Positions 53,723-63,688 of a stretch of 64,000 bases of DNA are shown piece by piece; the first letter of the stretch is position 1, and each line of letters begins with the position of its first letter. Origin of the DNA: an uncultured Ectothiorhodospiraceae bacterium (GTDB taxonomy: Bacteria; Pseudomonadota; Gammaproteobacteria; UBA9214); NCBI GenBank assembly GCA_947258545.1, contig CAMYJI010000001.1:41755-105754 (forward strand), given 5' to 3'. The notes below the pieces were generated by a model. The model was not told the DNA's origin and ran no database searches. It saw nothing but the letters and a program-made list of their open reading frames with translations. A program made the position numbers and the translations under genes.

Positions 53723-54949
53723 ATGACACTCATTCGTCCTTTCACCGGTCTGCGTCCCGTTGATGACCGGGCCGGGGATGTAATTGCACCCCCCTACGAT
53801 GTTCTCAGCAGCGCCGAGGCGCGTATCCGTGCGCAGGATCGGGCGTGGAGCTTTCTGCATATTTCCAGGGCGGAGATCGATCTGCCTGAAGGCACCAGTC
53901 CCTACGATCCGCTGGTCTATAAAACGGCCGCTGCAAACCTGACCAGGATGGAAAACGAAGGCATCCTGCACAGGGACTCCCGCTCCTGTTACTACGTCTA
54001 CCAGCTGGTCATGGACGAACACCACCAGACCGGCCTGGTAGCGGTGGCTTCCGTCAGTGAGTACGACAGCAACCGGATCCGCAAGCACGAATTCACCCGG
54101 CCTGACAAGGAAGATGACAGGGTGAGACAGATCGAGGCACTCAATGCCCAAACCGGACCGGTGTTGCTTGCCTATCCCGCTCAGGCCACTGTGGACAGCC
54201 TGATCGAGGAGGTGACTCACACGCAGCCGGTAGTCGACCTGGTGGCCGATGATGGCATTGGCCATCGCCTCTGGGTGATAAATGACGATACCCGGATCGA
54301 GCGGATTACCGTGGCGTTCGATGCCATGGAGGCCCTGTATATCGCCGATGGCCACCACCGTTCGGCGGCCGCATCGCGGGTGGCCGCCAAGCGGGCCGGC
54401 CAGGCTGGCGACAGCAGCGCCGCCTATTTCCTCACGGTGATATTCCCTCATAACCAGATGAAGATTCTTGACTACAACCGTGTGGTCAGGGATTTGAGCG
54501 GTATGACCCCGGAGACCTTTCTGGCCGGGCTGACAGAGAACTTCAGCGTATCCCCGGTCAGCGGTAGCTGTCACCCGGCAGGGCCGGGCGAGTTCGGGAT
54601 GTATCTTGCGGGGCAATGGTATCGTTTGACCGTTCATCCCGACCAGATCCCGGCAGACCCGGTGGCGCGTCTTGATGTCAGCCTGCTCGCCGACAAGCTG
54701 CTGGCCCCCGTGCTCGGTATCACCGACCCGCGGCGCGACCAGCGCATCGACTTTGTCGGTGGTATCCGGGGGCTCGAGGAGCTGGAGCGGCGCGTTGACA
54801 GCGGTGAAATGCAGGTGGCGTTTTCCTTGTATCCCACGCGCATGGAAGACCTGATGGCGGTTGCTGATGCCGGCGAGGTGATGCCGCCCAAGTCCACCTG
54901 GTTTGAACCCAAGCTGGCCGACGGCCTGGTCTCTCACGTGCTGGATTGA
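53723..54949 (+). CDS. DUF1015 family protein
   Basis: A 408-residue soluble protein of the DUF1015 family, marked by RPFTGLRPVDDRAGDVIAPPYDVL at the start, YIADGHHRSAAA and CLMFP-like PPKSTWFEPKLADGLV at the end. Homologs are found with serine/thiamine or lysine metabolism genes and recent work links some to redundant dehydrogenase-like roles, but no reaction is established here. It stands alone between two divergent or convergent signalling genes. Confidence 0.85.
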   Translation: MTLIRPFTGLRPVDDRAGDVIAPPYDVLSSAEARIRAQDRAWSFLHISRAEIDLPEGTSPYDPLVYKTAAANLTRMENEGILHRDSRSCYYVYQLVMDEHHQTGLVAVASVSEYDSNRIRKHEFTRPDKEDDRVRQIEALNAQTGPVLLAYPAQATVDSLIEEVTHTQPVVDLVADDGIGHRLWVINDDTRIERITVAFDAMEALYIADGHHRSAAASRVAAKRAGQAGDSSAAYFLTVIFPHNQMKILDYNRVVRDLSGMTPETFLAGLTENFSVSPVSGSCHPAGPGEFGMYLAGQWYRLTVHPDQIPADPVARLDVSLLADKLLAPVLGITDPRRDQRIDFVGGIRGLEELERRVDSGEMQVAFSLYPTRMEDLMAVADAGEVMPPKSTWFEPKLADGLVSHVLD

Positions 54950-55066
54950 ACTGGCACGGTCCTGCGTACGGTTTCCTTCCCGGGGCAACAGGCCAAACGC
55001 GGAGCGGTTGATTGGTTTACTGGCGGGCATTACTTCGATGAATCCCTTATCTCACTCTGGCGATGC

Positions 55067-57211
55067 TCATGTCTCCGCCAGGCTGTGCAACGCGATGGCA
55101 TCTTTAAAGTCGTAGTCGGGTTCCTTGCCGGGTTCCCGCACGAAATTGCCCTGGATGTAGTCCACGTTGTACTGCCACAGAGTGACCAGGCTGCTGGCAT
55201 CGTCGACACGTTCGGCGATGCACTGCGTCTTTGTGGTTCGGGCAAAATCGACCACCGACCGTACCCTGGCCTGGTTTTCGCTGCTGTAGGCCAGGTCCTC
55301 GATTAGGGGCCCGTCGATCTTCAGGAAGTCAATGGCAAGCTCGAGCAACTGTTGCTTCGGACTCGCGTAGCGGAAATGCTCGATCGCTATTCTGCAGCCG
55401 ATCTCCCGCACGGCAGTGATGAAGCTTGTTGTGATGTCGGGATTGCGCAGGACAGCGGCCTCCGGTATCTCGAGGACGACCGCGCTGCCTTTCAATTTCT
55501 GTTCTTTCAGCTGCTGGTCCAGCCACGCCGGAAACTTCTCATCCGATAGGGTGGCGCCCGAAACCTTGATAAAATATGAAATATCACTGTCCATATGGTG
55601 TTCCTCGGCCAGTGACTTTATCGCCGAGTTGATGACCCAGCGGTCAATTTCAGCACTCATACCGGTCTTTCCCGCAAGCGAGATGAACTGGCCGGGCAGA
55701 ATGACATGGCCATTTTCATCAACCACCCGGAGCAGGACCTCGTAGCATATGCCGGTCTTGCCATTCAGGCTGACAATAGGCTGGTAGACGAGGTACAGGC
55801 GTTCGTCATCGAGCGTCTTGCGAATTATTGCGTCGGATTGCGGCCCGAGGTCCTTGTCGATCTGCTCGTCAATGGCCGTACTGTGGACATGCACCAGATT
55901 GCCGCCGGACGAACGGGCGACCTCGCAGGCAAGGTCTGCACGCGACAACACGTCCTGGGCGTTTTTCATGTGCTCGTTGATGACGCACATGCCGATGCTG
56001 CAGGTGGTCTGAATGATCTGGCCGCTAACCACGGTGACATGTTTCTTGATTTTTTTACGTAGCGACTCGGTAAGCTGGTAGGCACGCTCCTCGTTCTCCG
56101 AGCTGTTGAGTATGACAAATACGTAATCGCCGAACTGGGCCACCGTGTCTTCTTTATCGTAGTTATCCTGAATCAGGGCAGTGATATTCTTGATAGCCTG
56201 GTCGCAGGCATAGATGCCGTAATTCTCGCGTATGGCACGGAAGTCATCCAGCAATACATAGGTAACCGTCTGGTACATGCCTGCCTTGCCGGGAGCCTTC
56301 AGGCTGTCCTCAATGATTTGCATGAAGAACTGGCGATTGTATGCTCCGGCAAACTGTTGTTCCCCGGGGATTGTCTCCGGCGCCAATTCGGTACCTGCCG
56401 CCTGCGCCGGTGCGCGGATGGTCATCCGGGTGCAGCGTTTGTTTTCGTGCCTGACCGGTGCAAATTCAACGCTGGTTCTGTGGAACCGGCCCTTGTTATC
56501 CGTCAACCCGATTTTTTCCGCCACTGCGTCGCCTGCGTCATGGCAGCTGTGCAGCAGGCCCTCGAGCGATGCGTGATCGTCCGGATTGACCCGTTCCAGC
56601 AGGCTTGTGCCTTCCAGTTCGGCAAGGTCATCGATTCCGAAACGGTTCAGGTAGGCGGGATTGGCGTATAGGTAGTGACCGTTATAAATACAGGCGATGG
56701 CATCGGGAGAATTATTCAGCAGGTTTGTGCAGTCCTTCTCCTTTTCCTGCAGGGACTTTTCGAGTTGATCGATGCGCTGTTGCAGGGTGATGGTTTCCAC
56801 TGCCTCCTCGAGCTGGCAGATCCGGCGGTTCAGAGCGGCGGCATCCAGTGCCTTGCGGACGGTTGATACCAGGCCCTCAGGCCGGTCAAGCGAGACGACG
56901 GCGGCTGCACCCGACTGCATGGCGACCGGGCTTCCTGTTGCGTGTTCGCTCGCAACTACAACCAGGGGAATGTCCGCGGTATGTTCCACCAGCCAGGCCG
57001 ATACGGTCCCGAGTTCAGGTATCTTCGCGCCTTCGACGTAGAGGACAATATCCGGGTCCGTTTTGTCGAATAGGGCCTCCAGGTCCTTGATGCCCTGTAC
57101 CTGGTCAAATTGAACGGCATAACCTGCCGTTTCGAGCATGTCCGTACAGGACTGGGCCTTTTCCCCAGATCCACCGACGAACAGCAGGTGGAGGTTCTCG
57201 TAATCAATCAC
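55067..57211 (-). CDS. FimX-like protein: degenerate REC-PAS-GGDEF-EAL
   Basis: A 714-residue cytoplasmic protein. In order: receiver-like domain without a phospho-Asp (about 5-125), coiled coil (about 130-165), PAS (about 165-265), GGDEF domain with FGDYVF in place of GGDEF (360-365), and EAL domain with EVL (491-493) in place of EAL and IEHFRYAS in place of the DDFGTGYSS loop. Both catalytic centres are therefore dead. The layout and length match Pseudomonas FimX, a c-di-GMP receptor that binds via the EAL domain and controls type IV pilus assembly. The EAL domain keeps YQPIV, typical of ligand-binding. Confidence 0.83.
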   Translation of the reverse strand: MIDYENLHLLFVGGSGEKAQSCTDMLETAGYAVQFDQVQGIKDLEALFDKTDPDIVLYVEGAKIPELGTVSAWLVEHTADIPLVVVASEHATGSPVAMQSGAAAVVSLDRPEGLVSTVRKALDAAALNRRICQLEEAVETITLQQRIDQLEKSLQEKEKDCTNLLNNSPDAIACIYNGHYLYANPAYLNRFGIDDLAELEGTSLLERVNPDDHASLEGLLHSCHDAGDAVAEKIGLTDNKGRFHRTSVEFAPVRHENKRCTRMTIRAPAQAAGTELAPETIPGEQQFAGAYNRQFFMQIIEDSLKAPGKAGMYQTVTYVLLDDFRAIRENYGIYACDQAIKNITALIQDNYDKEDTVAQFGDYVFVILNSSENEERAYQLTESLRKKIKKHVTVVSGQIIQTTCSIGMCVINEHMKNAQDVLSRADLACEVARSSGGNLVHVHSTAIDEQIDKDLGPQSDAIIRKTLDDERLYLVYQPIVSLNGKTGICYEVLLRVVDENGHVILPGQFISLAGKTGMSAEIDRWVINSAIKSLAEEHHMDSDISYFIKVSGATLSDEKFPAWLDQQLKEQKLKGSAVVLEIPEAAVLRNPDITTSFITAVREIGCRIAIEHFRYASPKQQLLELAIDFLKIDGPLIEDLAYSSENQARVRSVVDFARTTKTQCIAERVDDASSLVTLWQYNVDYIQGNFVREPGKEPDYDFKDAIALHSLAET

Positions 57212-57509
57212 CGTATACCCTCGCTGATCCGCAAACAGGCGGCACCGCGCGGGTCATTGGCAGATAACCCGGGCATGCGCCCCGACTACTCTATTTACGG
57301 CATCCTGGAGAAAGTCTTAAGCTGACAGGGTGCCGCCTTGCGAGGCCGGGGAGGGTTTAGTATCGCATCCACCATGGCAGGGTATTTTCCCTGTGATAAT
57401 TTCCTGATAGCATGCAAGTAACTGAAAAGCAGTATTTTTAGTCTGCTACCCGTACAGCCCGGGATATGCAGTCGGATTCTTCACCTGTCTCGTGGAAATG
57501 GAGTGACTC
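57212..57509. other. Intergenic region between the FimX-like and GNAT genes
   Basis: A divergent gap of 298 bases. No gene is seen. It should hold promoters for both the FimX-like gene (minus) and the acetyltransferase (plus); the latter has a GGAG ribosome binding site about 10 bases before its ATG. No clear operator was found. Confidence 0.5.
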
Positions 57510-58031
57510 ATGCACGCAATTACTGTCAGGCCCGAAACCTCCGAGGACGCACGCGCCATCGATGTCGTCCATATCAGCGCCTTCGGCGGGGAGGCGGAAG
57601 CACACCTGATCAGTGCCCTGCGGGCATCGGGCTCCTATAACCGCGAATTGTCCCTGGTTGCCGAGCTGAACGGGCGTATCGTCGGGCATGTGCTCCTGAC
57701 CCGGGTACCGCTGCGCAAGGATGGCGAAGAAAAGATCGTCCTGGCACTTGGACCCATGTCGGTCGTACCGTCACAGAGTCACCGCGGAATCGGCTCCGAA
57801 CTGATCAAGGCCAGTGTGGAACTGGCCCGGGAAAAGGGTTATGGCGCCATTATTGTCGTCGGGCACCCCGAGTATTACCGGCGTTTCGGCTTCCTTCCGG
57901 CAAAAGACATCAAGGTGACCTGCAATCTGCCGGCGCCCGCGGATGCCCTCACCGGGATGGAAATCGTGGAGGCGAACCTCGCCGGCGGCGGGCATGTCGA
58001 GTATCCGGAACCCTTTATCGAGTTGTTCTAG
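57510..58031 (+). CDS. GNAT-family N-acetyltransferase
   Basis: A 173-residue GNAT protein of the YhbS-like type. The acetyl-CoA pyrophosphate loop lies in PSQSHRGIGSELIKASVE, and the closing GFLPAKDIKV segment and YYRRFGF are typical. Substrate unknown. It lies convergent with the PilZ-like gene downstream, 21 bases apart. Confidence 0.88.
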   Translation: MHAITVRPETSEDARAIDVVHISAFGGEAEAHLISALRASGSYNRELSLVAELNGRIVGHVLLTRVPLRKDGEEKIVLALGPMSVVPSQSHRGIGSELIKASVELAREKGYGAIIVVGHPEYYRRFGFLPAKDIKVTCNLPAPADALTGMEIVEANLAGGGHVEYPEPFIELF

Positions 58032-58052
58032 CCGGCGAGGCCTGCTTCAGGC

Positions 58053-59738
58053 TTATTCCGTCTGTGCAAACAGGAACTGTGCAAAGCGGCCGGTATTTTC
58101 CAGCTGTTGGGTCAGCTTGATGCGTTCTTCGCTTTTATCCTGTTGCAGCGTGGTCGTGCAACCGACCCGGAATGGCAGTGACGGCAGCAGCAGGGTCGCC
58201 GGCTGGTTGAGGGTCTTGATCTCCGGCAGCAGGATCCCGTTCATCTTGTTTTCGACGCTGGACTGTTCGTTGTCGATGTCGGCACAGATGGCCTTGGCCC
58301 CGGGCGCCAGCATCTGAATGCCCAGTTCCAGTTCCCGGTGCCGGGTGGACTTCATCCAGCGGATCACGCCCAGGTGCCAGCTGTTTTCATCCTTTTCCGC
58401 GTCTGTGTTGATGGCAACCAGTTCACCGACCTGGGCGCCAGAGGTCTTGTCGGTGTCCCGCAGCAGGCTGTAGCCGCCGGCGCTGATGTCCTGTACTTTC
58501 CAGGTTTCAACGGGTGATTTATCAGGTGTTGTGATGACCGACCCCGGGTGGGCCTTGTTCTGCGCTGCGTCAGTGATCGGCCCATTGCCGTTGGTATCGA
58601 GTCCCGTCAGCCAGTCGACGTTGAACGTGGTGCTTTGTTCGAACGTCGGATCGCGCAGGTATTCACTGTCCCGGATGGTGTGGTCATCGCTGTCCCCGGC
58701 CGTTTCAGCGGAGTTAACCGGTTCGGCTATCACCTCATGAATATTGTTCAGTCCCAGTAACAGGCGAACCTCGTTATCCTGGCGATGGCGTGTGAACCGG
58801 CGCTTGGGCATCACCCCCCAGGACATCAGCAGGCGTTGCAGTGTCTTTTCCTCGGGCAGGCCGATATGCTGTTGTGAAGACCGGTACTGTGACAGGGTCG
58901 CGTTGATGGGGTCCGCCATATCACGGGTGCTGAGGAACTTGCAGGGTGAGTCGGCCCGGTCAGTCTGCCGCAATGCCTTGTAGGCGGGCGGGTCATCGGA
59001 GCCCTGCTGACAGGCGATGAAACCGCTCATGTCTTCGTCGCCGCTATCCAGCAGTTTGCTGTACGGTGCCCATTGAGTGAGCAGGTCATACACCTGCCTG
59101 ATCTCGTTCTGGCGCAGCCGGTAGGGGCACGCGAGGGACAACAGCAGGATTTGTTTGTAGATGTCCTCGATTGTCGCTGTCACCTCGTGCTGTGTTGTTA
59201 TATCGGTGATCGCTTGTGTTGCCATGCCGTGTTTATCGGCGAGTGCATAGAGTGCATGCACGTCACCCCACATACCGTCGGGGTACTGGGCGTATGTCTG
59301 GTAATTGCTGATCAGGATCTCGCTGTAGTAACGGATGGCGCGATGGATTGCCATGGCCATTTGCGGGCCGGCTTTACCTGTTTGCTCGAGAATGAGGGCA
59401 AGGATCTTGTACCCGTTGGCCATGCGCAGACAGATATCGATGGATTTATCTGCGTACGCAAGCGCGCTGTCTTTAACCGGGATTGGCCTGCCGAGGTACT
59501 TCTTTCTCAGCGAGTACTTGATGTGTGCCACCGGCCTGGCAAACTGCTCCAGTGAATCAAGCCGTTCAGAGTCCGGTATGGCATAGCTGTTGATCTCGTC
59601 GAGTGCTCCCTCGAGCAGGGTGACGGTCTTGTCGATATTGGTGAGCGGCAGGTTTTCTATCCACTCCCTGACAGCCTCGGCAGTGGTTGTGAAGGTACCC
59701 TTGCCGGGTTTCCTGAGTTCGGGTATCTGTAGTTTCAT
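58053..59738 (-). CDS. PilZ-domain-like protein, probable c-di-GMP receptor
   Basis: A 561-residue soluble protein. The N-terminal 280 residues are helical and unique to this family. PilZ hallmarks lie in the C-terminal part: RRFTRHR (313-319, the RxxxR arm) and DISAGG (417-422, the DxSxxG motif) separated by an unusually long, partly disordered insert of about 95 residues, followed by beta-strands (GELVAINTD, LGVIRWMKS). Together these two motifs bind c-di-GMP in PilZ proteins. It is near the FimX-like gene. Output partner unknown; the start is ATG 59738. Confidence 0.75.
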   Translation of the reverse strand: MKLQIPELRKPGKGTFTTTAEAVREWIENLPLTNIDKTVTLLEGALDEINSYAIPDSERLDSLEQFARPVAHIKYSLRKKYLGRPIPVKDSALAYADKSIDICLRMANGYKILALILEQTGKAGPQMAMAIHRAIRYYSEILISNYQTYAQYPDGMWGDVHALYALADKHGMATQAITDITTQHEVTATIEDIYKQILLLSLACPYRLRQNEIRQVYDLLTQWAPYSKLLDSGDEDMSGFIACQQGSDDPPAYKALRQTDRADSPCKFLSTRDMADPINATLSQYRSSQQHIGLPEEKTLQRLLMSWGVMPKRRFTRHRQDNEVRLLLGLNNIHEVIAEPVNSAETAGDSDDHTIRDSEYLRDPTFEQSTTFNVDWLTGLDTNGNGPITDAAQNKAHPGSVITTPDKSPVETWKVQDISAGGYSLLRDTDKTSGAQVGELVAINTDAEKDENSWHLGVIRWMKSTRHRELELGIQMLAPGAKAICADIDNEQSSVENKMNGILLPEIKTLNQPATLLLPSLPFRVGCTTTLQQDKSEERIKLTQQLENTGRFAQFLFAQTE

Positions 59739-59878
59739 GGGGGCGTAAGGTTACTCTTGCAAGCTTCGTTGTTATCAATCTGGCACTGCATAATATACAC
59801 AATATCATGGCCCATGGCGGCATTACTGCCGTCAGTCGTGTCGAAGTTGCATGGCCTGGCCACTGCGGGCGACTCGGG

Positions 59879-60886
59879 TTACGGCCAGAGGGGATATTTC
59901 CCCGGAAAATCGGGGAGTTCCCTGACCAGTCGTGGTACCAGGTAGCCGGGCAGGGCGGCGTGCACGCTTTTCATCAGTGCGTGTGCATCACTGTCGCTGA
60001 CTTCGAAATGTGCGGCCCCCTGTACCCTGTCCAGCTGGTGCAGGTAATAGGGCAGTACCCCGGCGGCTAACAATGCCTCGTTCAGGCGGATCAGGGTGTC
60101 CGCCTCATCGTTGATACCCTTCAGCAAGACCGATTGGTTCAGCAGCAGGGTACCGGCCTGCGCCAGTTTGCGCAGCGCCGTCACAACGGACGCGTCGATC
60201 TCGTTCGGATGGTTGCAGTGAACCACTACCACCACACGCTGCGGATGTTCGCCAAGCCAGGCGAGCAGCCGGCTGTCGACACGCTCCGGCAGGACGATGG
60301 GCAGTCGGGTGTGCAGCCTCAGGGTCTGCAAGTGCGGGATTCCGGCCAGTTCCCGCGCCAGTGTCTTGAGGCGCGAATCGGGCAGCGTCAGCGGATCGCC
60401 GCCGCTCAGGATCAGCTCGCGGATCCCGGTGTGAGCGGCCAGATACTCCAGTGCCAGAACCTGGTTTCCTGACAGGGGATTGGCCTCGGCGTAGGGGAAA
60501 TGCCGCCGGAAACAGTAACGGCAATGGATGGCGCAGGCACCGGTCAGGGTGAGCAGGGCGCGGCTTCGGTATTTATGCAGCAGGCCGGGCACGGGCATGG
60601 CATCCGCCTCGCGCAGTGGATCAGGAAGGAAATCAGCGTGCTGCCGGTCTTCTTCCGGCAGCGGCAGGACCTGGCGCAACAGTGGGTCGTGAATATTCCC
60701 GGGTTGCATGCGGGCGACAAAACTGCGCGGTACCCGCAACGGGAAATCGCGGCTGAAGCGGTGGATGTCGGACTCCACGGCATCGATATGCAGCAGTTGG
60801 AGCAGTTCGTCCACCGAGCCGACCGCCTGCATCAATGCGGTCTGCCAGGCCGGCGTGTGTCGTGATTTCTCTATTCGGGGTATCAT
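59879..60886 (-). CDS. epmB: EF-P lysine 2,3-aminomutase EpmB
   Basis: A 335-residue radical-SAM aminomutase with the cluster ligands Cys118, Cys122 and Cys125 in GACAIHCRYCFRR and the SAM/PLP segments ILSGGDPL and NQSVLLKG. EpmB converts L-lysine to (R)-beta-lysine, which EpmA attaches to EF-P. It diverges from efp with 53 bases between starts, which suggests shared control. Confidence 0.95.
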   Translation of the reverse strand: MIPRIEKSRHTPAWQTALMQAVGSVDELLQLLHIDAVESDIHRFSRDFPLRVPRSFVARMQPGNIHDPLLRQVLPLPEEDRQHADFLPDPLREADAMPVPGLLHKYRSRALLTLTGACAIHCRYCFRRHFPYAEANPLSGNQVLALEYLAAHTGIRELILSGGDPLTLPDSRLKTLARELAGIPHLQTLRLHTRLPIVLPERVDSRLLAWLGEHPQRVVVVVHCNHPNEIDASVVTALRKLAQAGTLLLNQSVLLKGINDEADTLIRLNEALLAAGVLPYYLHQLDRVQGAAHFEVSDSDAHALMKSVHAALPGYLVPRLVRELPDFPGKYPLWP

Positions 60887-60939
60887 AGCCAGCGTTTTAT
60901 CCCCTGTTCGGTGTTTACCTAAGTCAAAAAAGGACCCTC

Positions 60940-61509
60940 ATGGCAACGTATAGTACCAATGAATTCCGCGGTGGCCTGAAAATCATGCTTGACGGCGACC
61001 CTTGCGCAATAATTGAAAACGAGTTTGTGAAGCCCGGCAAGGGGCAGGCATTCAATCGCGTTAAGATACGCAACCTGAAAACAGGGCGCGTGATCGAGCG
61101 CACCTTCAAGTCCGGCGAGACCGTAGAGGGTGCGGATGTCCTGGATATCGAATTGCAGTATCTCTACAGTGACGGCGAGTTCTGGCACTTCATGGACTCG
61201 AACAGCTTCGAACAGCATGCCGCGGATGCGACCGCCGTCGGTGATGCCGCAAAATGGCTGAAGGAACAGGACGTCTGCGAAGTCACCCTGTGGAATGGGG
61301 CGCCACTGGCGGTCACGCCACCGAATTTTGTGGTGCTCATGGTGACCGATACCGACCCGGGCGTGCGCGGGGATACCTCGGGCGGTGGCGGCAAGCCCGC
61401 CACCCTCGAAACGGGTGCGGTCGTACGTGTACCCCTGTTCATCGAAATCGGCGAGAAACTCAGGATCGATACCCGTACCGGGGAGTACGTAGCGCGCGCC
61501 AAGGAATAA
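60940..61509 (+). CDS. efp: Elongation factor P
   Basis: A 189-residue three-domain EF-P. The modification loop is KPGKGQA with Lys34, the residue that EpmA/EpmB beta-lysylate; the eIF5A-like domain and C-terminal domain ([14 protein letters not shown]) are complete. EF-P rescues ribosomes stalled at polyproline. epmA follows on the same strand. Confidence 0.97.
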   Translation: MATYSTNEFRGGLKIMLDGDPCAIIENEFVKPGKGQAFNRVKIRNLKTGRVIERTFKSGETVEGADVLDIELQYLYSDGEFWHFMDSNSFEQHAADATAVGDAAKWLKEQDVCEVTLWNGAPLAVTPPNFVVLMVTDTDPGVRGDTSGGGGKPATLETGAVVRVPLFIEIGEKLRIDTRTGEYVARAKE

Positions 61510-61559
61510 TAGCGGTACTCTGAGTCATAGGTCATCGGGCCGGGAACGTGCAGGCAGGT

Positions 61560-62513
61560 ATGGACACTCTCAGGCTCCGGGCGCGGGTGCTGGCCCGGGT
61601 GCGCGACTATTTTGACCAGGCCGGCGTGCTCGAGGTCGATACCCCGGTCCTGTCACATGCCGGCGTTACCGATCCCGCCATACAGAGTTTCCAGACCCGC
61701 TACCACGGGCCGGGCCCGGCCCATGGTTCCAGCCTGTATCTGCAGACCTCGCCGGAATCCCCGATGAAACGCCTGCTGGCCGCCGGCAGCGGGTCGATAT
61801 ACCAGATCTGCAAGGTGTTCCGTGACGGCGAATCCGGCCACCGGCATAACCCGGAATTCACGCTGCTGGAATGGTACCGCGTCGGTTTCGACCACTTCGA
61901 CCTGATGGACGATGTCGAGTTGCTGCTGCGGAGTATCCTCGAGGACCTGGTTCCGCTGGATTCCGTCGATCACTGGACCTACCGTGACCTGTTCATCGAG
62001 AGCGCCGGAGTAGATCCGATACATGCGTCTGTGGAAGAGTTGCAGGGCTGTCTCCGGTCACATGCCATCGCTCCCCCCGCCGGCCTGTCACCCGACGATC
62101 GCGATGGCTGGCTCGACCTGCTGCTGACCCACGTTATCGAGCCGCGGCTGGGGCCGGGGCTGGTGTTCATCCGTGATTACCCCGCCAGCCAGGCGGCGCT
62201 GGCGCGACTGCGTCCGGGCAACCCGCCGGTTGCCGCACGCTTCGAGGCCTACCTCAACGGTGTCGAGCTGGCCAACGGCTATCACGAGCTCACCGACGCG
62301 GTTGAACAAAGACGGCGTTTCCAGCAGGACAATGCGCGGCGTGTCGAGCAGGGCCTGGAGCCGGTGGTCGTCGACGAAGACCTGCTGGCGGCCCTGGCGT
62401 CAGGGTTGCCGGACTGCGCGGGTGTCGCACTGGGCATCGACCGCCTGTTGATGGTCGCGGCCGGGTCCCACTCGCTCGATGCCGTCATTGCCTTTCCGCT
62501 GGACGATGCCTGA
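61560..62513 (+). CDS. epmA: EF-P lysyltransferase EpmA (PoxA/GenX)
   Basis: A 317-residue paralog of class II lysyl-tRNA synthetase that lacks the tRNA anticodon domain. Motifs are DTPVLSHAGVTDP, LQTSPESPMKRLLAAG, KVFRDGESGHRHNPEF and the closing ALGIDRLLM. It ligates beta-lysine to Lys34 of EF-P. ATG 61560 has AGGCAGG just upstream; a GTG at 61548 is in the same frame and could be used instead. Confidence 0.95.
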   Translation: MDTLRLRARVLARVRDYFDQAGVLEVDTPVLSHAGVTDPAIQSFQTRYHGPGPAHGSSLYLQTSPESPMKRLLAAGSGSIYQICKVFRDGESGHRHNPEFTLLEWYRVGFDHFDLMDDVELLLRSILEDLVPLDSVDHWTYRDLFIESAGVDPIHASVEELQGCLRSHAIAPPAGLSPDDRDGWLDLLLTHVIEPRLGPGLVFIRDYPASQAALARLRPGNPPVAARFEAYLNGVELANGYHELTDAVEQRRRFQQDNARRVEQGLEPVVVDEDLLAALASGLPDCAGVALGIDRLLMVAAGSHSLDAVIAFPLDDA

Positions 62514-62557
62514 ATCACCGGCTTGTCAGCGCGACGGCTATCACGGAGACTTGGGGG

Positions 62558-63688
62558 ATGTCTGACCTGACCAAATCCGGAACAAAGGCGGCTGCCCGGG
62601 TCGCACTGGAAAATGATCAAACCCTGGCGTGCAGCGGTGCCTGGACGGTGCGCGCAATTGCCAAGCTGCCACGGCGCATCGGCGCGAACCTGGTGCCGGG
62701 TGCCGCGGATGTCGCCATCGATGGTAGGGCCGTCACCACGATGGATACCGCGGGCGCCTGGCGGATCAACCAGCTGCGCCAGCGTTTGGAAACGGCCGGC
62801 AAACAGGTCCGCCTGGAGGCCTTCAGGACGGAACACGCGGCACTGGTCGAGATGGTTGCCGATACCCGTCGTGAAAGCGTGGCAGCCCGCCCGCGCCACG
62901 ACCTGGAGGCCATCAGTAAACGCCTGGCCAGTATCTTCACCGACCTGGTCAGCTTCCTGGCGTTTACCGGCGAGACGGTCATCTCGTTTGTCCGGATGCT
63001 CGCTAATCCGCGGACCATCCGCTGGAAGGTGATCATCGACGAGATGTACGAGGCCGGGTACAAGGCCATGCCCATCGTCGGTCTGTTGTCGTTCCTGATG
63101 GGCGTCGTCATCGCCTACCAGGGCGCGGTGCAGTTGCAGTTATACGGCGCCAGTATCTATGTCGCCGACCTGCTGGGGTATTCGATGCTGCGCGAGCTGG
63201 CGCCCCTGCTGACGGCGATCCTGATTTCGGGACGAACCGGTTCGGCCTACACCGCGCAAATCGGCACCATGCAGGTGACGGAGGAGGTGGCCGCGCTGCG
63301 CACCATCGGCATTCCGCCGATGTATATCCTGGTACTGCCCAAGCTGATTGCACTGATTATTGTGCTGCCACTGCTGTCGGTGTTCGCTGACATAATGGCC
63401 ATTTTCGGTGGCATGGTCATGGCGAACCTGCAGCTGGGTATCGGCTTTAACGCCTTTCTGAGCCGTATCGGCGAGGCCATCGATTATTCGACCTTCATGA
63501 TCGGCATCGGCAAGGCGCCGGTGTTCGCCGCCATCATCGCCATCGTCGGCTGCTACCAGGGTTTCAAGGTGCAGGGCAGTGCCGAGAGTGTCGGCAGGCA
63601 TACGACCATCAGTGTGGTGCAGGCGATCTTCCTGGTGATTGTCACGGATGCGATGTTCTCGGTCCTGTTCAGCATGCTGGGGATATGA
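62558..63688 (+). CDS. mlaE: MlaE-type ABC permease with N-terminal STAS domain
   Basis: A 376-residue MlaE/YrbE-family permease. Residues about 15-105 form a STAS-like domain fused to the permease, which has the signature ELAPLLTAILISGRTGSAYTA and five to six membrane helices (about 155-375). The Mla system moves phospholipids between the outer and inner membranes. Here the STAS domain, a separate MlaB in E. coli, is N-terminal in the permease. The downstream ATPase start overlaps its stop by four bases. Confidence 0.92.
   Translation: MSDLTKSGTKAAARVALENDQTLACSGAWTVRAIAKLPRRIGANLVPGAADVAIDGRAVTTMDTAGAWRINQLRQRLETAGKQVRLEAFRTEHAALVEMVADTRRESVAARPRHDLEAISKRLASIFTDLVSFLAFTGETVISFVRMLANPRTIRWKVIIDEMYEAGYKAMPIVGLLSFLMGVVIAYQGAVQLQLYGASIYVADLLGYSMLRELAPLLTAILISGRTGSAYTAQIGTMQVTEEVAALRTIGIPPMYILVLPKLIALIIVLPLLSVFADIMAIFGGMVMANLQLGIGFNAFLSRIGEAIDYSTFMIGIGKAPVFAAIIAIVGCYQGFKVQGSAESVGRHTTISVVQAIFLVIVTDAMFSVLFSMLGI

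Noticed and set aside
53561..55030. A 489-codon open frame opposite the DUF1015 gene
   Set aside because: Mirror of a conserved plus-strand protein, without domain, start signal or signal peptide.
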